NCBI GenBank assembly: GCA_007115705.1
Contig: QXEO01000336.1
Coordinates: 1,115,589-1,179,588 of the forward strand
Source of the DNA: Dactylis glomerata
Lineage: Eukaryota; Streptophyta; Magnoliopsida; Poales; Poaceae
Length of the DNA stretch: 64,000 nucleotides
Direction: 5' to 3'
How positions within the stretch are numbered: position 1 is the first letter of the stretch; each line of letters starts with the position of its first letter. The translations under genes were made by a program, and so were the position numbers. Under the pieces are notes generated by a model. That model did not search any database. It saw only the letters and a list, made by a program, of their open reading frames with translations, and was not told where the DNA came from. Below, one piece after another: positions 31,640 to 43,714 of this stretch.

Positions 31640-34547
31640 CTATTCGAAAACGAACTCTGCAGGTTCCTGCAAATTGTCCTGGATGAATTCTTCCAGAGAA
31701 ACTGTTTGAATAACATCAACATCTTCATTATAAGAATCTCCAGCAATATAATGTTTGAGTCTTTGCCCATTCACCACTTGTGTAGTGTCATCTTTCAATG
31801 AAGCAATCTTTATTGCACCTGAGCGGTACACTTCCACAATAACATATGGTCCTTCCCATTTAGAGAGTAATTTCCCTGCAAAAAATCTGAGACGAGACCT
31901 ATACAATAGAACTTTCTCACCAACATGAAACTCTCTTTTAAGAATTCTCTTATCATGCCATTGCTTGAATTTCTCTTTGAAAAGTCTGGCATTCTCATAG
32001 GCTTCGTTTCTCCACTCATCTAGAGAACTCAAATCTAACAACCTTTTCTTAGCGGCAAGTTTAAAATCCCTATTAAGCGCTTTCACTGCCCAGAAAGCTT
32101 TGTGTTCTAATTCTTTTTATTTAAAGGAAATGCGGTAGGGGAAGCCCCTACAGCGTTTTTTTTAAATAAGAACCCAAATTCGCGTCTTTGGAGACTTGAA
32201 CCTGGGTGGCTGGGTTGTACATCCACTTCCCTAACCAAGTGATCTAGGCTCACTTCTTAAAGGCAAGTGACACGCTTTTCCGTAAACCATTTTGTAAGGA
32301 GACATGCCCATGGGGTTCTTATAAGCAGTTCTATAAGCCCATAAAGCATCGTTTAACTTGCTAGCCCAGTTTTTCCTAGATCTATTGATAGTCTTCTGCA
32401 AGATAGACTTGATCTCTCTATTTGAAAGCTCTACCTGCAAGCTCACCATCGGCACTCTTTCTAGGTATGGCTTCTACCCACTTGGTAACATAATCAACAG
32501 CAACAAGTATGTGAGTATAACCTTTTGAAGGAGGAAAAGGACCCATAAAGTCAAATCCCCAACAATCAAATGGTTCAATAACAAGAGTGTAACTCATAGG
32601 CATTTCATTGCGTCTAGAAATATTACCTACTCTTTGACATTCATCGCAAGATAAAACATACCTTCTAGCATCTTTAAAGAGAGTTGGCCAATAAAAACCT
32701 GATTGTAGAACCTTTTGTGCAGTTCTATCTCCAGCATGATGTCCTCCATAAGCGCTTCCATGGCATTTTATCAATATTTCTTGTTGCTCATATTCTGGTA
32801 CACATCTTCGCATAATACCATCAACTCCTTCTTTATATAAGTGTGGGTCATCCCAAAAGTAATGCCTCAAATCATAAAAGAATTTTCTTCTTTGCTGAGC
32901 TATAAAGGTTGGAGGCGGAAACAATAAAGTTAGCATAATCAACATACCAAGGAAGGTCTCGCGAAGTTACATTTATTGAAGCCAACTGTTCATTTGGAAA
33001 ACTATCATTAACAGGAATAGGATCAAAAGAAATGTTTTCCAATCTAGACAAGTTGTCAGCCACAGGATTTTCAGCACCTTTCCTATCTACGATATGCAAA
33101 TCAAACTCTTGTAAAAGCAACACCCATCTAATAAGCCTAGGCTTAGCGTCCTTCTTCGTCATAAGATACCTAATAGCAGCGTGATCAGTATGAATAGTAA
33201 CTTTAGAATCAACAATATAAGGTCTAAACTTATCACATGCAAAAACAACAGCAAGAAACTCTTTCTCAGTGGTAGCATAATTCTTCTGAGCAGCATCAAG
33301 AGTCTTACTAGCGTAATGAATAACATTCTACTTATTATCTACACGCTGTCCAAGAACAGCACCAACATCAAAATCACTAGCATCGCACATAATTTCAAAG
33401 GGTAAATTCCAATCAGATGGTTGAACAATAGGAGCAGTAGTTAAAGCCTTCTTAAGAGTTTCAAAAGCTTCCTTACAATCATCATCAAAGACAAATGGTA
33501 CATCTTTTTGAAGAAGATTAGTAAGGGGTTTTGAAATCTTAGAGAAATCTTTAATAAACCTCCTATAGAAACCAGCATGACCAAGAATACTACGAATACC
33601 TTTAACATCTCTGGGACAGGGCATCTTCTCAATTGCCTCAACTTTTGCTCTGTCAACTTCAATACCTCTTTCAGAAATTTTATGTCCAAGGACAATTCCT
33701 TCATTTACCATAAAGTGGCATTTCTCCCAATTAAGAACAAGATTAGTTTCTTCACACCTCTGCAAAACTTTATCAAGATTGTGCAAACATTTATCAAAAG
33801 AAGTTCCATAGACGGAGAAATCGTCCATGAAAACCTCCACAATTTCTTCACAAAAACCATGAAAAATAGCAGACATGCATCTTTGAAAAGTAGCAGGAGC
33901 ATTGCATAAACCAAACGGCACACGTCTATAAGCATAAGTTCCATAAGGACAAGTAAAAGTGGTTTCTCTTGATCTTCCAGTTTAACAGCAATCTGAGAGA
34001 AGCCGGAATAACCATCAAGAAAACAAAAATGCGTCTTCTTAGACAACCTCTCTAGCATTTGATCTATAAACGGTAAAGGATAATGATCTTTCTTGGTAAC
34101 TTTGTTTACCTTTCTAAAATCAATGCACATTCTATAACCAACTACTACCCTTTGAGGAATAAGCTCGTTATTCTCATTAGGCACAACAGTCATACCCCCT
34201 TTCTTAGGAACACAATGAACAGGACTAACCCATCTACTATCAGCAATAGGATATATAATACCAGCATCTAGGAGCTTCAATACCCCATTTCTTACCACTT
34301 CCTTCATCTTAGGAATTAGGCGGCGTTGATGTTCGACAATAGGCTTTGTATCTTCCTCCATATTAATAGCATGCTGACATAAAGTGGGAGAAATCCCTTT
34401 TAAATCATCAAGAGTATATCCCATAGCTCCTCGATATTTCCTCAATATCTCCAATAACCTTTCTTCTTCCTTTCCTGAAAGTTTAGAACTGATAATAACA
34501 GGATATATTTTCTTATCATCTATATAAGCATATTTAAGGTCATCAGG
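31640..34547 (-). pseudogene. pol: RT-RNase H-integrase of element I, heavily disrupted
   Basis: RT motifs: VSPVHCVPKKGGMTVVPNEN, THFCFLDGYSGFSQIA, MPFGLCNAPATF-like and VFMDDFSVYG (catalytic FMDD). RNase H and the integrase zinc domain (CHGSAYGGHHAGDRTAQKVL, CDECQ) follow, then a GPY/F-type segment. Breaks are: a one-base deletion in a T-run near 33963; a nonsense codon near 33332; a short deletion near 32915; loss of about 170 bases at about 32440 that removes the second catalytic Asp of integrase; and a SINE-like insert at 32115-32253. The 5' end is separated from gag-protease by the CACTA at 34551. No chromodomain is seen, as expected for Athila. Confidence 0.85.
32115..32253 (-). mobile_element. 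SINE-like insertion with tRNA-related head
   Basis: About 140 bases absent from the same pol position in the copies at 47840 and 56620. On the minus strand it begins gagcctagatcacttgg, has a box-A-like tggttagggaag and, 30 bases later, a box-B-like ggttcaagtct, then a body and an A/T-rich tail. Short ttct repeats flank it (32111-32114, 32254-32257). The head looks tRNA-derived. It does not match the Au SINE as I remember it; the family is unknown. Confidence 0.65.
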
Positions 34548-34569
34548 TAACACTACTAGAAAAAAGCTT

Positions 34570-35028
34570 ACCCGTAGCGCACCTAATATGGCTACCCGTA
34601 GCGCATATGCCATGCGCTGCGGGTAGCACGCTACTAGTAAAAAAATACCCGTAGCGCATGTATGGTGCGCTACGGGTAATAGGCTTACCCGTAGCGCACC
34701 TAACACACATGCGCTACGGGTAAGTCTATTACCCGTAGCGCACCATACACACATGCGCTACGGGTAATATGCATACCCGTAGCGCACCTAACACACATGC
34801 GCTACGGGTAAGTCTATTACCCGTAGCGCACCATACACACATGCGCTATGGGTAATATGCTTACCCGTAGCGCACCTAACACACATGCGCTACGGATAAG
34901 TCTATTACCCGTAGCGCACCATACACACATGCGCTACGGGTATGCATATTACCCGTAGCGCACCAGACACATATGCGCTACGGGTATGCATATTACCCGT
35001 AGCGCACCAGACACATGCGCTACGGGTA
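34570..35028. repeat. CACTA left subterminal repeat array
   Basis: About 21 copies, in alternating orientation, of tacccgtagcgca / tgcgctacgggta, including a few one-base variants. Most form head-to-head pairs spaced by 8-12 bases. In En/Spm such motifs bind the element's TNPA protein. Confidence 0.85.
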
Positions 35029-35275
35029 TTTGTTTTTTGATTTTCGAAAATACTCTATTTCTGCTGCCAAATTACAGTTTTTATACATAATATAGTACAG
35101 TATAGAGAATATAACAGGTATACAGGATAATGCAATATAAATAGCATAAAACATGCATAGCATATGAATCACATTGTTTCGAAATGAAACAAACACATTC
35201 GTAGTCTAAGACACCTACACCGATCAAGTATACGTACAAGTTCATCATCACATCTTACATGAATGAGGTAGTCTC

Positions 35276-35512
35276 CTACACTACGATGAAGTACACTACA
35301 ACCGTAATCACCGCGGTGAGCAAGACGGCGGTGGTGACGCTGAAGATCGTCCTCCTCTCCTCTCGCAGGTGGTTCCTCCACCTAGCTTCCGCCTCTGCCA
35401 TGGTGTTGTACCCTTTGTAGCTATTGCCCTTGAACATGTTGACTTGCTTCAAGCAATCTTCCCAGTGGACGTAAACTCCAGGAACCCTACCCCTGTACAC
35501 CACGTACGGCAT
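35276..35512 (-). CDS. RNase H1-type hybrid-binding-domain protein with C-terminal membrane segment
   Basis: 78 residues from the second in-frame ATG. Residues 3-48 (YVVYRGRVPGVYVHWEDC, then QVNMF and YNTMAEAEARW) match the caulimovirus viroplasmin / RNase H1 N-terminal fold, which binds RNA-DNA hybrids or double-stranded RNA. The RNase H catalytic domain is absent. Residues about 57-78 are a hydrophobic stretch (TTAVLLTAVITVVVYFIVV) likely to anchor in a membrane. An acceptor-like ag precedes the ATG, so this may be an exon of a spliced transcript. Such proteins are not part of the minimal CACTA machinery; capture from a host or from another element is possible. Confidence 0.65.
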   Translation of the reverse strand: MPYVVYRGRVPGVYVHWEDCLKQVNMFKGNSYKGYNTMAEAEARWRNHLREERRTIFSVTTAVLLTAVITVVVYFIVV

Positions 35513-35762
35513 CTCTACCTTTAAGACACAAATAAGGTTAGAGAACAGAAAGCAATAGTTCATCATATAATTAAATGATACAATTAATATCACATGATAT
35601 AATTAACATCAGTACGATCGATGAAGTACACCACAAATAAGTTCATTACATGACATGACAAATAGCAACGAGCCAACGATCACAACTAAGTTCAACGATT
35701 ATCTACCAAACTTGCCGTGCTAGGCAAGTTAGGATGTACTTAATAAGTTTACAACTAGTGAA

Positions 35763-38700
35763 TCAAACATTCGGCTTGCCAACATCAGGAACAAAGCGGA
35801 AGCCGCCTCCCACGATCAAGAACGGCCTGTTGTCACCCTGAAGAAGCAGTCTCTTATCTATTTCATCATTTGACGGCTTCATAGCGGCAGTGTAGAACAA
35901 ACCCCCTTTTCTGATGACATCTTGAAAGATGATCGTTGCAAACTGCTCCTGGATGCGATAGAACTCTGCTCTTAATTGATTATCTTGGATCATCGCCAAG
36001 TGTTCGGCCCAGGATTTAAGTGAATTTGGCAGCGTCAAGTTATGGTGGTCGCGTACGTACGCCCGCATCTGATATAAGGCGTAGTAGGCCTCCTTCTGGC
36101 TGCCCTCAGGCTGCTTGACACAGGAGAACGCCGTTATGTGGCCGAACGTGTACATGCCTTGCTTGAGCGGCCGTTTAGTCTTCAATAAGCCTCCCAGACG
36201 GGCGTACTTGGTAAGCGCTTCATCCAAAACTGCCTTGATAGTCGTGTAGTTTTTGTTTCTTGCACTGCCCGAGTCCAAATACACGCATTGCGCACTTCTC
36301 ACCGAGATGTTGATGAGCGTGCAGTATTCGTCGCTGCGCAAAACAATTCAAACATAATGTTGGCAAAGAACGAGATGGAAATCTAAGAAAACATTACGGC
36401 GGCGAGCCAATGATCACTTACTCGGGAAAGTAGGCCATGAGCAAGTCCTTCCCGATATTTTTCCGAAATACGACGCTGAGATACTCAGACGCGACTTTCT
36501 GGCCCTCCCATTTTGACAACTGGCACTCACGCATGTAGTAGGGATCCACTATCGCGATGCCCGGGGTCTTATCTCTAATGACCTGCATCGCCATACTTAG
36601 GGAAAATAGGCGGACGAGAGTTTGGTACAGCCGATTCTGGTGAAATATGTCGAAGATATCGGCAAACCGAAGCAGCATAGTATCTGCGGGTGCATCCTCG
36701 ACGAAGCCCCTGCCCGTTGGCACCTTGGCCATGTAAAGCGGGTATGATGAATCATTATCTCCAAGTTGGCGCGTCTCTAGGTAGAGAATAGCGTCATGCA
36801 GACTCCGCATATCCGCACTGCAAGCATGGAGCATTTGCGCATTCAGCATCGGCTGGCCCATAGTATGCACAATGTGGTTAAGACCCTTGGGTCTTGGTGG
36901 CCCGTCCTGAGCCCGGATCGGTGCTGGCTGGCTCATAGTATCCTTCTTGCTCTTCCTTTTCCTTTCCTTCTTCTTCATGGGAACTACAATCTGCTCACCG
37001 GCACACTTATGGAGCGTGTTGGGGGTGAAAATGTTTCCAGGCTGTGGATGCTCCGTGCAGACAACATCTGGAGGCGTCTCCTGAGAATGGAACGACAAAC
37101 GTTTGTTGATAGTAGGTCGTTTCTCCGAGGGACCTGGCGCCGGTTCTTCATTGTCATCACAATATGCAGTATTCATGAAGGCATCAACGTTGACTTCATC
37201 ATCATCGTCATCGTTCGGATTCTGTGCCACTGCCATCTGCATATCATGATTAGGATCGGCCGCCACATAGCTGCTTGGCCCGGGCATGACCGGCGGTGTT
37301 ATCCGTGGAGTTGTGCTCCCCACCCCCAGACGAATCTGATTCTCTGGCCATAGCATTGAATAGCCAAAGCACTGTCTGAGGACTTTTAGCTCTTCATCCT
37401 CTTCGTCTCCCATGGGCTGAAAGGGAGGCATCACTTCGTCACAGTTCCGCAGCGTCCGAGCCAATGAGACCCTCAACACGTTGGGTGGCATCGGCCTACC
37501 GTGGAACAACCTGTTTCCCGGTTGCATGATACTACCCGTGGCAACATCCTTCAACACGCCGTCGATGTAATGTAGGAGAGTGCAAGGAATGTCGGTGCCC
37601 GCGGCCTGCAAAAAACGAGAAGTGTACGTAGGTTGAGCCACCGCCGCTTAGTTATCCAAGTGTATATTACGTGAAACGATGCAAAAAGTGTGTTACCTTG
37701 ACGGCGTCGAGCTTCGCTGCCGTCGAAGGAACGCCGACGTACATCGGCGTGTAGGAGACGGAGGGGGTGCTTCGTTGCCCGGAACCTCCCGATGCATTAA
37801 GCCCCTGTGACAAGGCAAATATGAGATTTTCTTGCTCGGAAGATTGCATTGGTGGGGGATTAGCTAGAAGCTTGTCCTTGAACCAAGTCGTGAAATTGGA
37901 GTTGTGCTCTTTGATTATTGCTCCTTCGGTCCTCAGCTCGCCCCTGTCACTGTACTTCTTCGCAATAGAGCTTTTGTGCTCTTCCACCCAAGGGTCGATC
38001 AGTTGCATGTGTTGAAGCGCGACTAGGTTTGCTCTATCAAAGTCGGCGCGCCGCCCAGTGAAGTCGACATGCATTTCGCAATGACCCTCGCGGTGACCCC
38101 ATCCATCGATCCTGTCAAGGTGCTTGTTGACGGGTAGACCAACAGGGTTCTCAATGTTAAGATAATTCGTGCAGAAAGAGATGCACTCTTCTGTCAAGAA
38201 GCCCTTGGCTATGCTTCCATCAGGACGTGATCTATTGCGAACGTATCCTTTGATGACACCATTCATCCTTTCAAACGGCATCATGCTGTGCAGGAACATC
38301 GGCCCGAGTTGGACGATATCCTCCACGATATGGACCAGCAGATGTACCATAATGTCGAAGAATGCGGGCGGAAAATACATCTCGAGCTCGCATAGAATCA
38401 CCACGATCTCTTCCTGTAGCCTCTTGAGTTTCTTCACGCCAATTGACTTTCGAGAGATGACGTCAAAAAAGTGGCAGAGGCCAAACAATGTTTGACGGAC
38501 GTGCTCGTCCATTATTCCTCGGATTGCAACCGGAAGTATCTGCGTCATTAGCACGTGACAGTCGTGAGACTTCATCCCGCTAAACTTCTGCTTCGCCTTG
38601 TCTAGGTATCTACTTATCTTGCCTGAGTAACCGTAAGGAACTTTGACTCCTAGTAGGCAGTTAAAAAACTGCTCGATCTCCTGAGGACTTAGAGTGAAGC

Positions 38701-40713
38701 ACGAAGCGGGGCAGTGATAATCATTCCTCTTGGCCTTTTTGCCCTTGCGACGACCTTCCGTCTCCTCCTCATCAACATCATCATCATCAGGACGTCCTAT
38801 GTGAAGGTCATTCCTAATTTGCATAAATTCCAAGTCGTGCCTTGCTTTCGGCCCGTCTTTGGTCCTATCCGGCATGTTGAGAAGGGTGCCAAGCAAACTC
38901 TCGCACACGTTTTTCGTGATATGCATGACATCAAGGCTATGGCGCGTGCGGAGGATCTTCCAGTACGGCAAATCCCAGAAAATAGACCTCGTTTTCCATA
39001 CTTTCAGCAGCGGCTTGGGCGCCTTTCGCTTCTTTCCCGGCGCTAGGCACTCTGGCCAATTTGTCAACAACTCATCGATTTCGTCGCCGCTCCTCAGAGA
39101 TGGCGCTCCTCGGAGCTCAACTTTCCCATTGAACAGATCTTTGCGTCTTCTCCACGGGTCATCCTTGCGAAGCCACCTTCGATGCCCAATGAACACGGTT
39201 TTCGAAGAACAGGGATCTTTCTGTAGCTGGTGATACGTTGTGTCATCCATGCACCGAATGCATGCACAGTATCCGTGGACCACCTGCCCTGAGACATATC
39301 CGCAACCGAGATAGTCATGCACCGTCGTGACCAACGCGGCTCTCATAGGGAAATAATCTTGTGCGACAGTGTCCCACGTATTCGGTGGTGCGTCCCATAA
39401 CGTTGCTAGTTCCTCTTTCAACAGACCGAGATACATTTGGATGTCATTACCCGGTTGTTTTGGACCTTGAATTAGCATAGTCATTTGTATGTACCTCCTC
39501 TTCATGCACAGCCAGGGGGGTAGGTTGTACATCCATACAAACACGGGCCACGTGCTATGGGTGCTGCTCTGGCTGCCAAACGGATTGAGTCCATCGGTGC
39601 TCACACCTAGCCTGACGTTCCTTGGATCGTCCCCAAATTCTGGGTACTCGATGTCCAATGCCTTCCACTGGCTAGCATCTGAAGGGTGTCTCAGTATCTT
39701 GTCCACCTCATCATCATCGGCATCATCTTCTGGCTTCTTCCTTTCCGCGTGCCAGCGCATAAGCTTTGCTTCCTTAGGGTCTGTGAAATACCGCTGTAGA
39801 CGATGAGTGATCGGAAAGTACCATACCACTTTTTGAGGAGCTTTCTTCCCACTCTTGTATCGAGATGCGCCGCACACCGAACATGTGTTTCTCTCCGCGT
39901 CTTCGCCCCGATAAATCATGCAATCATTAATGCAAGCATGATATCTCACATGCGGTAAATCTAGAGGGCACACGATTTTCTTGGCCTCCTCGATACTAGT
40001 TGGACACTTGTTCCCCTCGGGTAGACGCTCCTGCCAGAATGCCATGTTTTCATCGAAGCTTTTGTCGGTCCATTTGTGCCTTGCCTTCATCTGCAGAGCC
40101 GTGAGCGTGACGTCCAAACGGGTATCCCCGGGCCTACATCCTGCATACAATGGAGTAACCGCGTCCTTCTCCAGGCTCACCAGCTTGGCTTTCTCTCTAG
40201 CCGCATCCCTAGCATTGCTCGTCTGCTTGAGAAGCAGTGCTTGAACGTAAGGGTTCTGCACCCAGCTACCTGACGGTGTTCCATCTTCTCCGGCATCTTG
40301 ATCCTCTTCACCGCCACCATGTCCAACATCTTGATCTTCTTCACCATGTCCGGCATCTTGATTGTCTTGACCTTGTTCGGCATCTTCATCTTCTTCACTA
40401 TGTCCGGCATCTTCTTCGGCATCGTCATGTCCGGGAGAATCTTCGTGATCACCACCATGCCCTTCCTCGTTATTTCCCGTCGCTACCCCATGCACGTTAT
40501 CGGCATCTTCATCACTTATCCACCGAGTGTAGCCATCCATGAAACCGCGAGATAGTAGGTGGCTCTGCAATACTCTGGAATAAGGTCGAGATAGCACTTC
40601 AGTTTGCATCTCTTACACGGACATTTTATCTCCGTCTGGTTATTTTGAATCATATCGTGGGTTGCGACTTTCATATATCTTGCCACGATGCCTTCGCTCA
40701 TCGAGCGGACCAT
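35763..40713 (-). pseudogene. CACTA TNP2-type transposase with Ulp1-like C-terminal exons
   Basis: Predicted exons on the minus strand: 40713-37697, 37605-36422, 36333-35763, with GT..AG introns of 91 and 88 bases that keep the frame. The N-terminal transposase-associated domain (IKCPCKRCKLKCYLD) is separated from GFMDGYTRWISDEDA by a one-base deletion near 40583. An acidic repeat tract follows. TNP2 core: LGVSTDGLNPFG, YNLPPWLC, HSLDVMHITKNVCESLLGT, MMPFERMNGVIKGYVRNRS, consistent with a DDE/D nuclease. Exon 2 has a basic KKKERKRKSKKD segment. Exon 3 (YCTLINISVRSAQCVYLDSG, QPEGSQKEAYYALYQM) resembles the Ulp1/C48 peptidase core, but the His-Trp and Cys-Gly positions are lost. One frameshift makes this copy defective. 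Confidence 0.8.
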
Positions 40714-41324
40714 GGTCGCCTGGTATATAAAGAGCAAGAGAATATTTTAGAACCGGCCACATACACATATGGTCGTCCGAAAATTTCGGCATGACCTTGC
40801 CTAAATTTGGACCTATGCGTGGTGCCAAAATATGCCGAAATGGAAGTGAATCAACATTTCGGCAAAAACAACATTGGCACCATCGGCAAATCAACATTTC
40901 ATAAACATATCCAAGCTAATGCATACATATATATATATACAAACACGCGCCGATGCCAATCATGCATAATACAAACAAACGATGCCACATGCGCATACAA
41001 GCATACCCGTAGGGCATACAAACACCGTTGCCACACAATCTTAAGCATGGATGTCCTCATATTACTCACCTATTATAGAAGTTACCGCGATACGGGAGCC
41101 CGAGAGATTGTGTATGGACGAGAATGTAATAAAGTGATATCTAAAGGTCGGGAGACATTGCACTCACATATCTACCAACCAAAATAGCTCCAATAAGCTA
41201 AAATAGGTGAAAGAATGATGGAAATAGGTTGGGGAGGAGGAGGGGGACGACCAGAATGAGAGGGGGAAGAGAGGGGGCAATGATTGGTGTTAGGTGGCTC
41301 AATGCCTTAAAAATCTGAATCCCA

Positions 41325-41778
41325 GGTTACCCGTAGCGCATGTGATATATATGCGCTGCGGGTAGTTCAACTACCCGTAGCGCACATAGACACATGCGCT
41401 ACGGGTAACATGGCACTGTCTATGCCCATACTTACCCGTAGCGCATGTGATATACATGCGCTGCGGGTAGTTCAACTACCCGTAGCGCACCTATACACAT
41501 GCGCTACGGGTAACATGGGACTGCCTATGCCCACACTTACCCGTAGCGCATGTGTATAGGTGCGCTACGGGTAGTTGAACTACCCGTAGCGCATGTATAT
41601 CACATGCGCTACGGGTAAGTGTGGGCAGAGCTCCCCATCCGGGCCTACATATACCCGTAGCGCATTTTATATATGGTGCGCTACGGGTATGTGACATACC
41701 CGCAGCGCATGTACACACATGCGCTACGGGTAAATACCCGCAGCGCACCACATATATGATGCGCTACGGGTAGCTGTA
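41325..41778. repeat. CACTA right subterminal repeat array
   Basis: About 18 copies of acccgtagcgca or its inverse (some cagcgca or gctgcgg variants). 41527-41627 forms an imperfect palindrome of about 100 bases. The counterpart of the left array. Confidence 0.85.
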
Positions 41779-41808
41779 TTACCTATAGACGTTTTCCTAG
41801 TAGTGTAA

Positions 41809-43593
41809 AGGTTTTAATTCAAAAACAGGATCTTCCTTAGGTGGCAAAGTGGTACCAAGATCCTCCACAGGTAAATTGTGATTGATCAATGGTGGTTGAC
41901 GAAAGAAAATATCGTCAATCTCTTCTCTTTCCTTCCTGTAAACATCACTTTCATGGTCCTCCATGAATTGCTGCAAAGCATTATTAGGAGCAAGAGCAAT
42001 AGAAGCAAGCTGTTCAACTCGAAAATTTTCATTAGGCATGTCGTTTTCATAAGAAGTCTTAGCAAACTTGGAAAAATTAAACTCATAAGACTCTCCATTA
42101 AACTTAGTGAAAATTTTCTCCTTCTTACAGTCTATCATAGCACCACAAGTATTCAAAAAGGGTCTACCAAAAATAATAGGACAAGTTTTACTAGCTTCTG
42201 TACCAAGTACTAGGAAATCAGTGGGATATTTGGTCTTACCGCATAGAACTTCCACATCTCCTACAATACCAAGAGGCCAAACAGTCTCTTTGTTAGCAAG
42301 CTGAACAACCACATCAATATCTTCAAGTTGACAAGGGCCAATCTCATGCATAATTTCTCTGTAGAGCTCTAAAGGAATGGCACTTGAACTAGCACCAATG
42401 TCGCATAAACCATAATAGCAATGATTTCCAATCCTGACAGAAATAACAGGAACACTTGTTTTCCTATGCCTTTTAGGATGTGAGATAATGTTAGAAGCAT
42501 CTTCACAAAAGAGAATATATTCATCCCCTACATCTTTAGTAACAAGGTCCTTCAATATAGCCACAGTAGACTTAATAGTAATTTGCTCATCAGGTTCTAC
42601 AACTTTCTTAGTACTTTTATTAGACACACTTACCAAAGTAGAATGCTCTTTTACCTTAGCAGGAAAAGGTGTCTTCTCAAAATAAGGTTCAGTAACAATG
42701 CTATCAACAGTACAAACTTTAGTAGCAGCAGTAGGAATATGACTAATAGAATCTTTATAAGGCGCATGATATTTGTTCCAATCTTTCTTTGGAACATCAA
42801 GATAAGAGGCAAAAGCCTTAAGACAATTAGCAAGTATTTGAGAATCAAGACCATAAGCAGTGCTAACATTATGAAAGTCATCGGTTCCCATAAAAGTTTT
42901 AATGCATTCATAATCATAGTTTATACCTGACCTCCTACCTTTGTCGTTTTCCCATCCTTTAGCATTTTCTTGAATACGGTCGAGGAGATTCCATTTAGCA
43001 TCTTCTTTCATATGAGTAAATGATCCAAAACAGGAGGCATCCAAATTATCCTTATCATGAAGAGCAAGCCGCGCATAAAAATTATCAATAATAATATTAT
43101 TGGGGAGCTCATGAATGGGACATTTGAGCATTAGTAACTTCAATCTCCCCCACGCTTGGGCAATATTCTCTCCATCATGAGGCCAAAAGTTATATATGCG
43201 ATTACGATCTTTATGAATTTCACTTGGAGGAAAAAACTTGGAATAAAAGAGAGGTACAATTTCCTCCCATGCAATAGATGGACCATCTTTAAGCAGCCGA
43301 TACCACTCCTCAGCTCTGCCTTTCAGTGATAAAGAGAATAGCTTCCTCTTGACTTGGCTCGGTGAAATATCTGCACACTTGAACAACTCGCATAATTCAT
43401 GTATAAAAAGTAAATGATCACCCGGATGGACAGTTCCATCTCCTGAATAGCAGTTATCCATAACACGTTCAACAATTTTCATAGGTATTTTAAAAGGATC
43501 TAATTGAGTAGGTGGTGGTGGTGGTGGTTCATCCACACGTGCAGCAGTGGTAGAAGTGTTCCCAAATAGGAAACCAAATGGAGAATTCTCCAT
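41809..43593 (-). CDS. gag: Gag-protease of element I, cut by the CACTA
   Basis: 595 uninterrupted codons from ATG 43593 to the CACTA edge. The N-terminus is MENSPFGFLFGNTS followed by a Pro-rich linker. The capsid core (about residues 60-190) includes QVKRKLFSLSLKGRAEEWY and PLFYSKFFPPSEIHKDRNR. Protease (about residues 360-500): YYGLCDIGASSSAIPLELY (DIGA active site) and CPIIFGRPFLNTCGAMI. No zinc knuckle is seen. The frame would continue into pol beyond the CACTA (PDDLKYAYIDDKK at 34547), giving a single gag-pol polyprotein as in Athila. It is also open upstream through the leader into the LTR (44022). Confidence 0.85.
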
Positions 43594-43685
43594 AGCAAAA
43601 TAAAATAAAAATAAAAGACAAAAATAAAAATAATATTCACAGCGGCGGTTACCTTTACCAATTCCACTCTTCAATAGCGCTTCAC

Positions 43686-43703
43686 TCCCCAGCAACGGCG
43701 CCA
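43686..43703 (-). other. Primer binding site of element I, tRNA-Asp type
   Basis: tccccagcaacggcgcca: one mismatch from the tRNA-Asp(GTC) 3' end, 11 bases inside the LTR at 43715. Confidence 0.85.
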
Positions 43704-43714
43704 GAAAATAGTCT

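Larger units (their letters stand above)
34551..41805 (-). mobile_element. CACTA DNA transposon (7.25 kb)
   Basis: Termini are CACTACTAGAAAA on the left and its inverse on the right (CACTACTAGGAAAA on the minus strand). A 3-bp duplication taa flanks it (34548-34550, 41806-41808). The uninterrupted target aggtaaaggtttt is seen intact at 59085-59098 in element N. Subterminal arrays of a 13-bp motif lie at both ends. It carries a TNP2 transposase gene with C-terminal Ulp1-like exons and a small RNase H1-type hybrid-binding-domain gene, all on the minus strand. Confidence 0.95.

Noticed and set aside
32160..32250. Possible tRNA gene
   Set aside because: Box A- and B-like motifs are present but no full cloverleaf can be drawn; a SINE head fits better.
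33705..34754. 349-codon frame starting inside the CACTA left end
   Set aside because: The first 70 or so residues are translation of the subterminal repeats fused by chance to pol of element I; not a gene start.
34570..35028. Regular repeats resembling a CRISPR array
   Set aside because: Repeats alternate in orientation, spacers are short and repeated, and the context is a CACTA end in plant DNA.
37767..40555. Several plus-strand frames opposite the CACTA transposase
   Set aside because: Shadow frames of a GC-rich coding region; no domain, start context or conservation.
40917..40946. AT dinucleotide run upstream of the CACTA transposase
   Set aside because: Could be a TATA region, but it is simple sequence about 210-230 bases from the ATG; not enough to call a promoter.
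41491..41751. Cys/His-rich frame over the right repeat array
   Set aside because: It is a translation of the 13-bp repeats; periodic, with no independent support.
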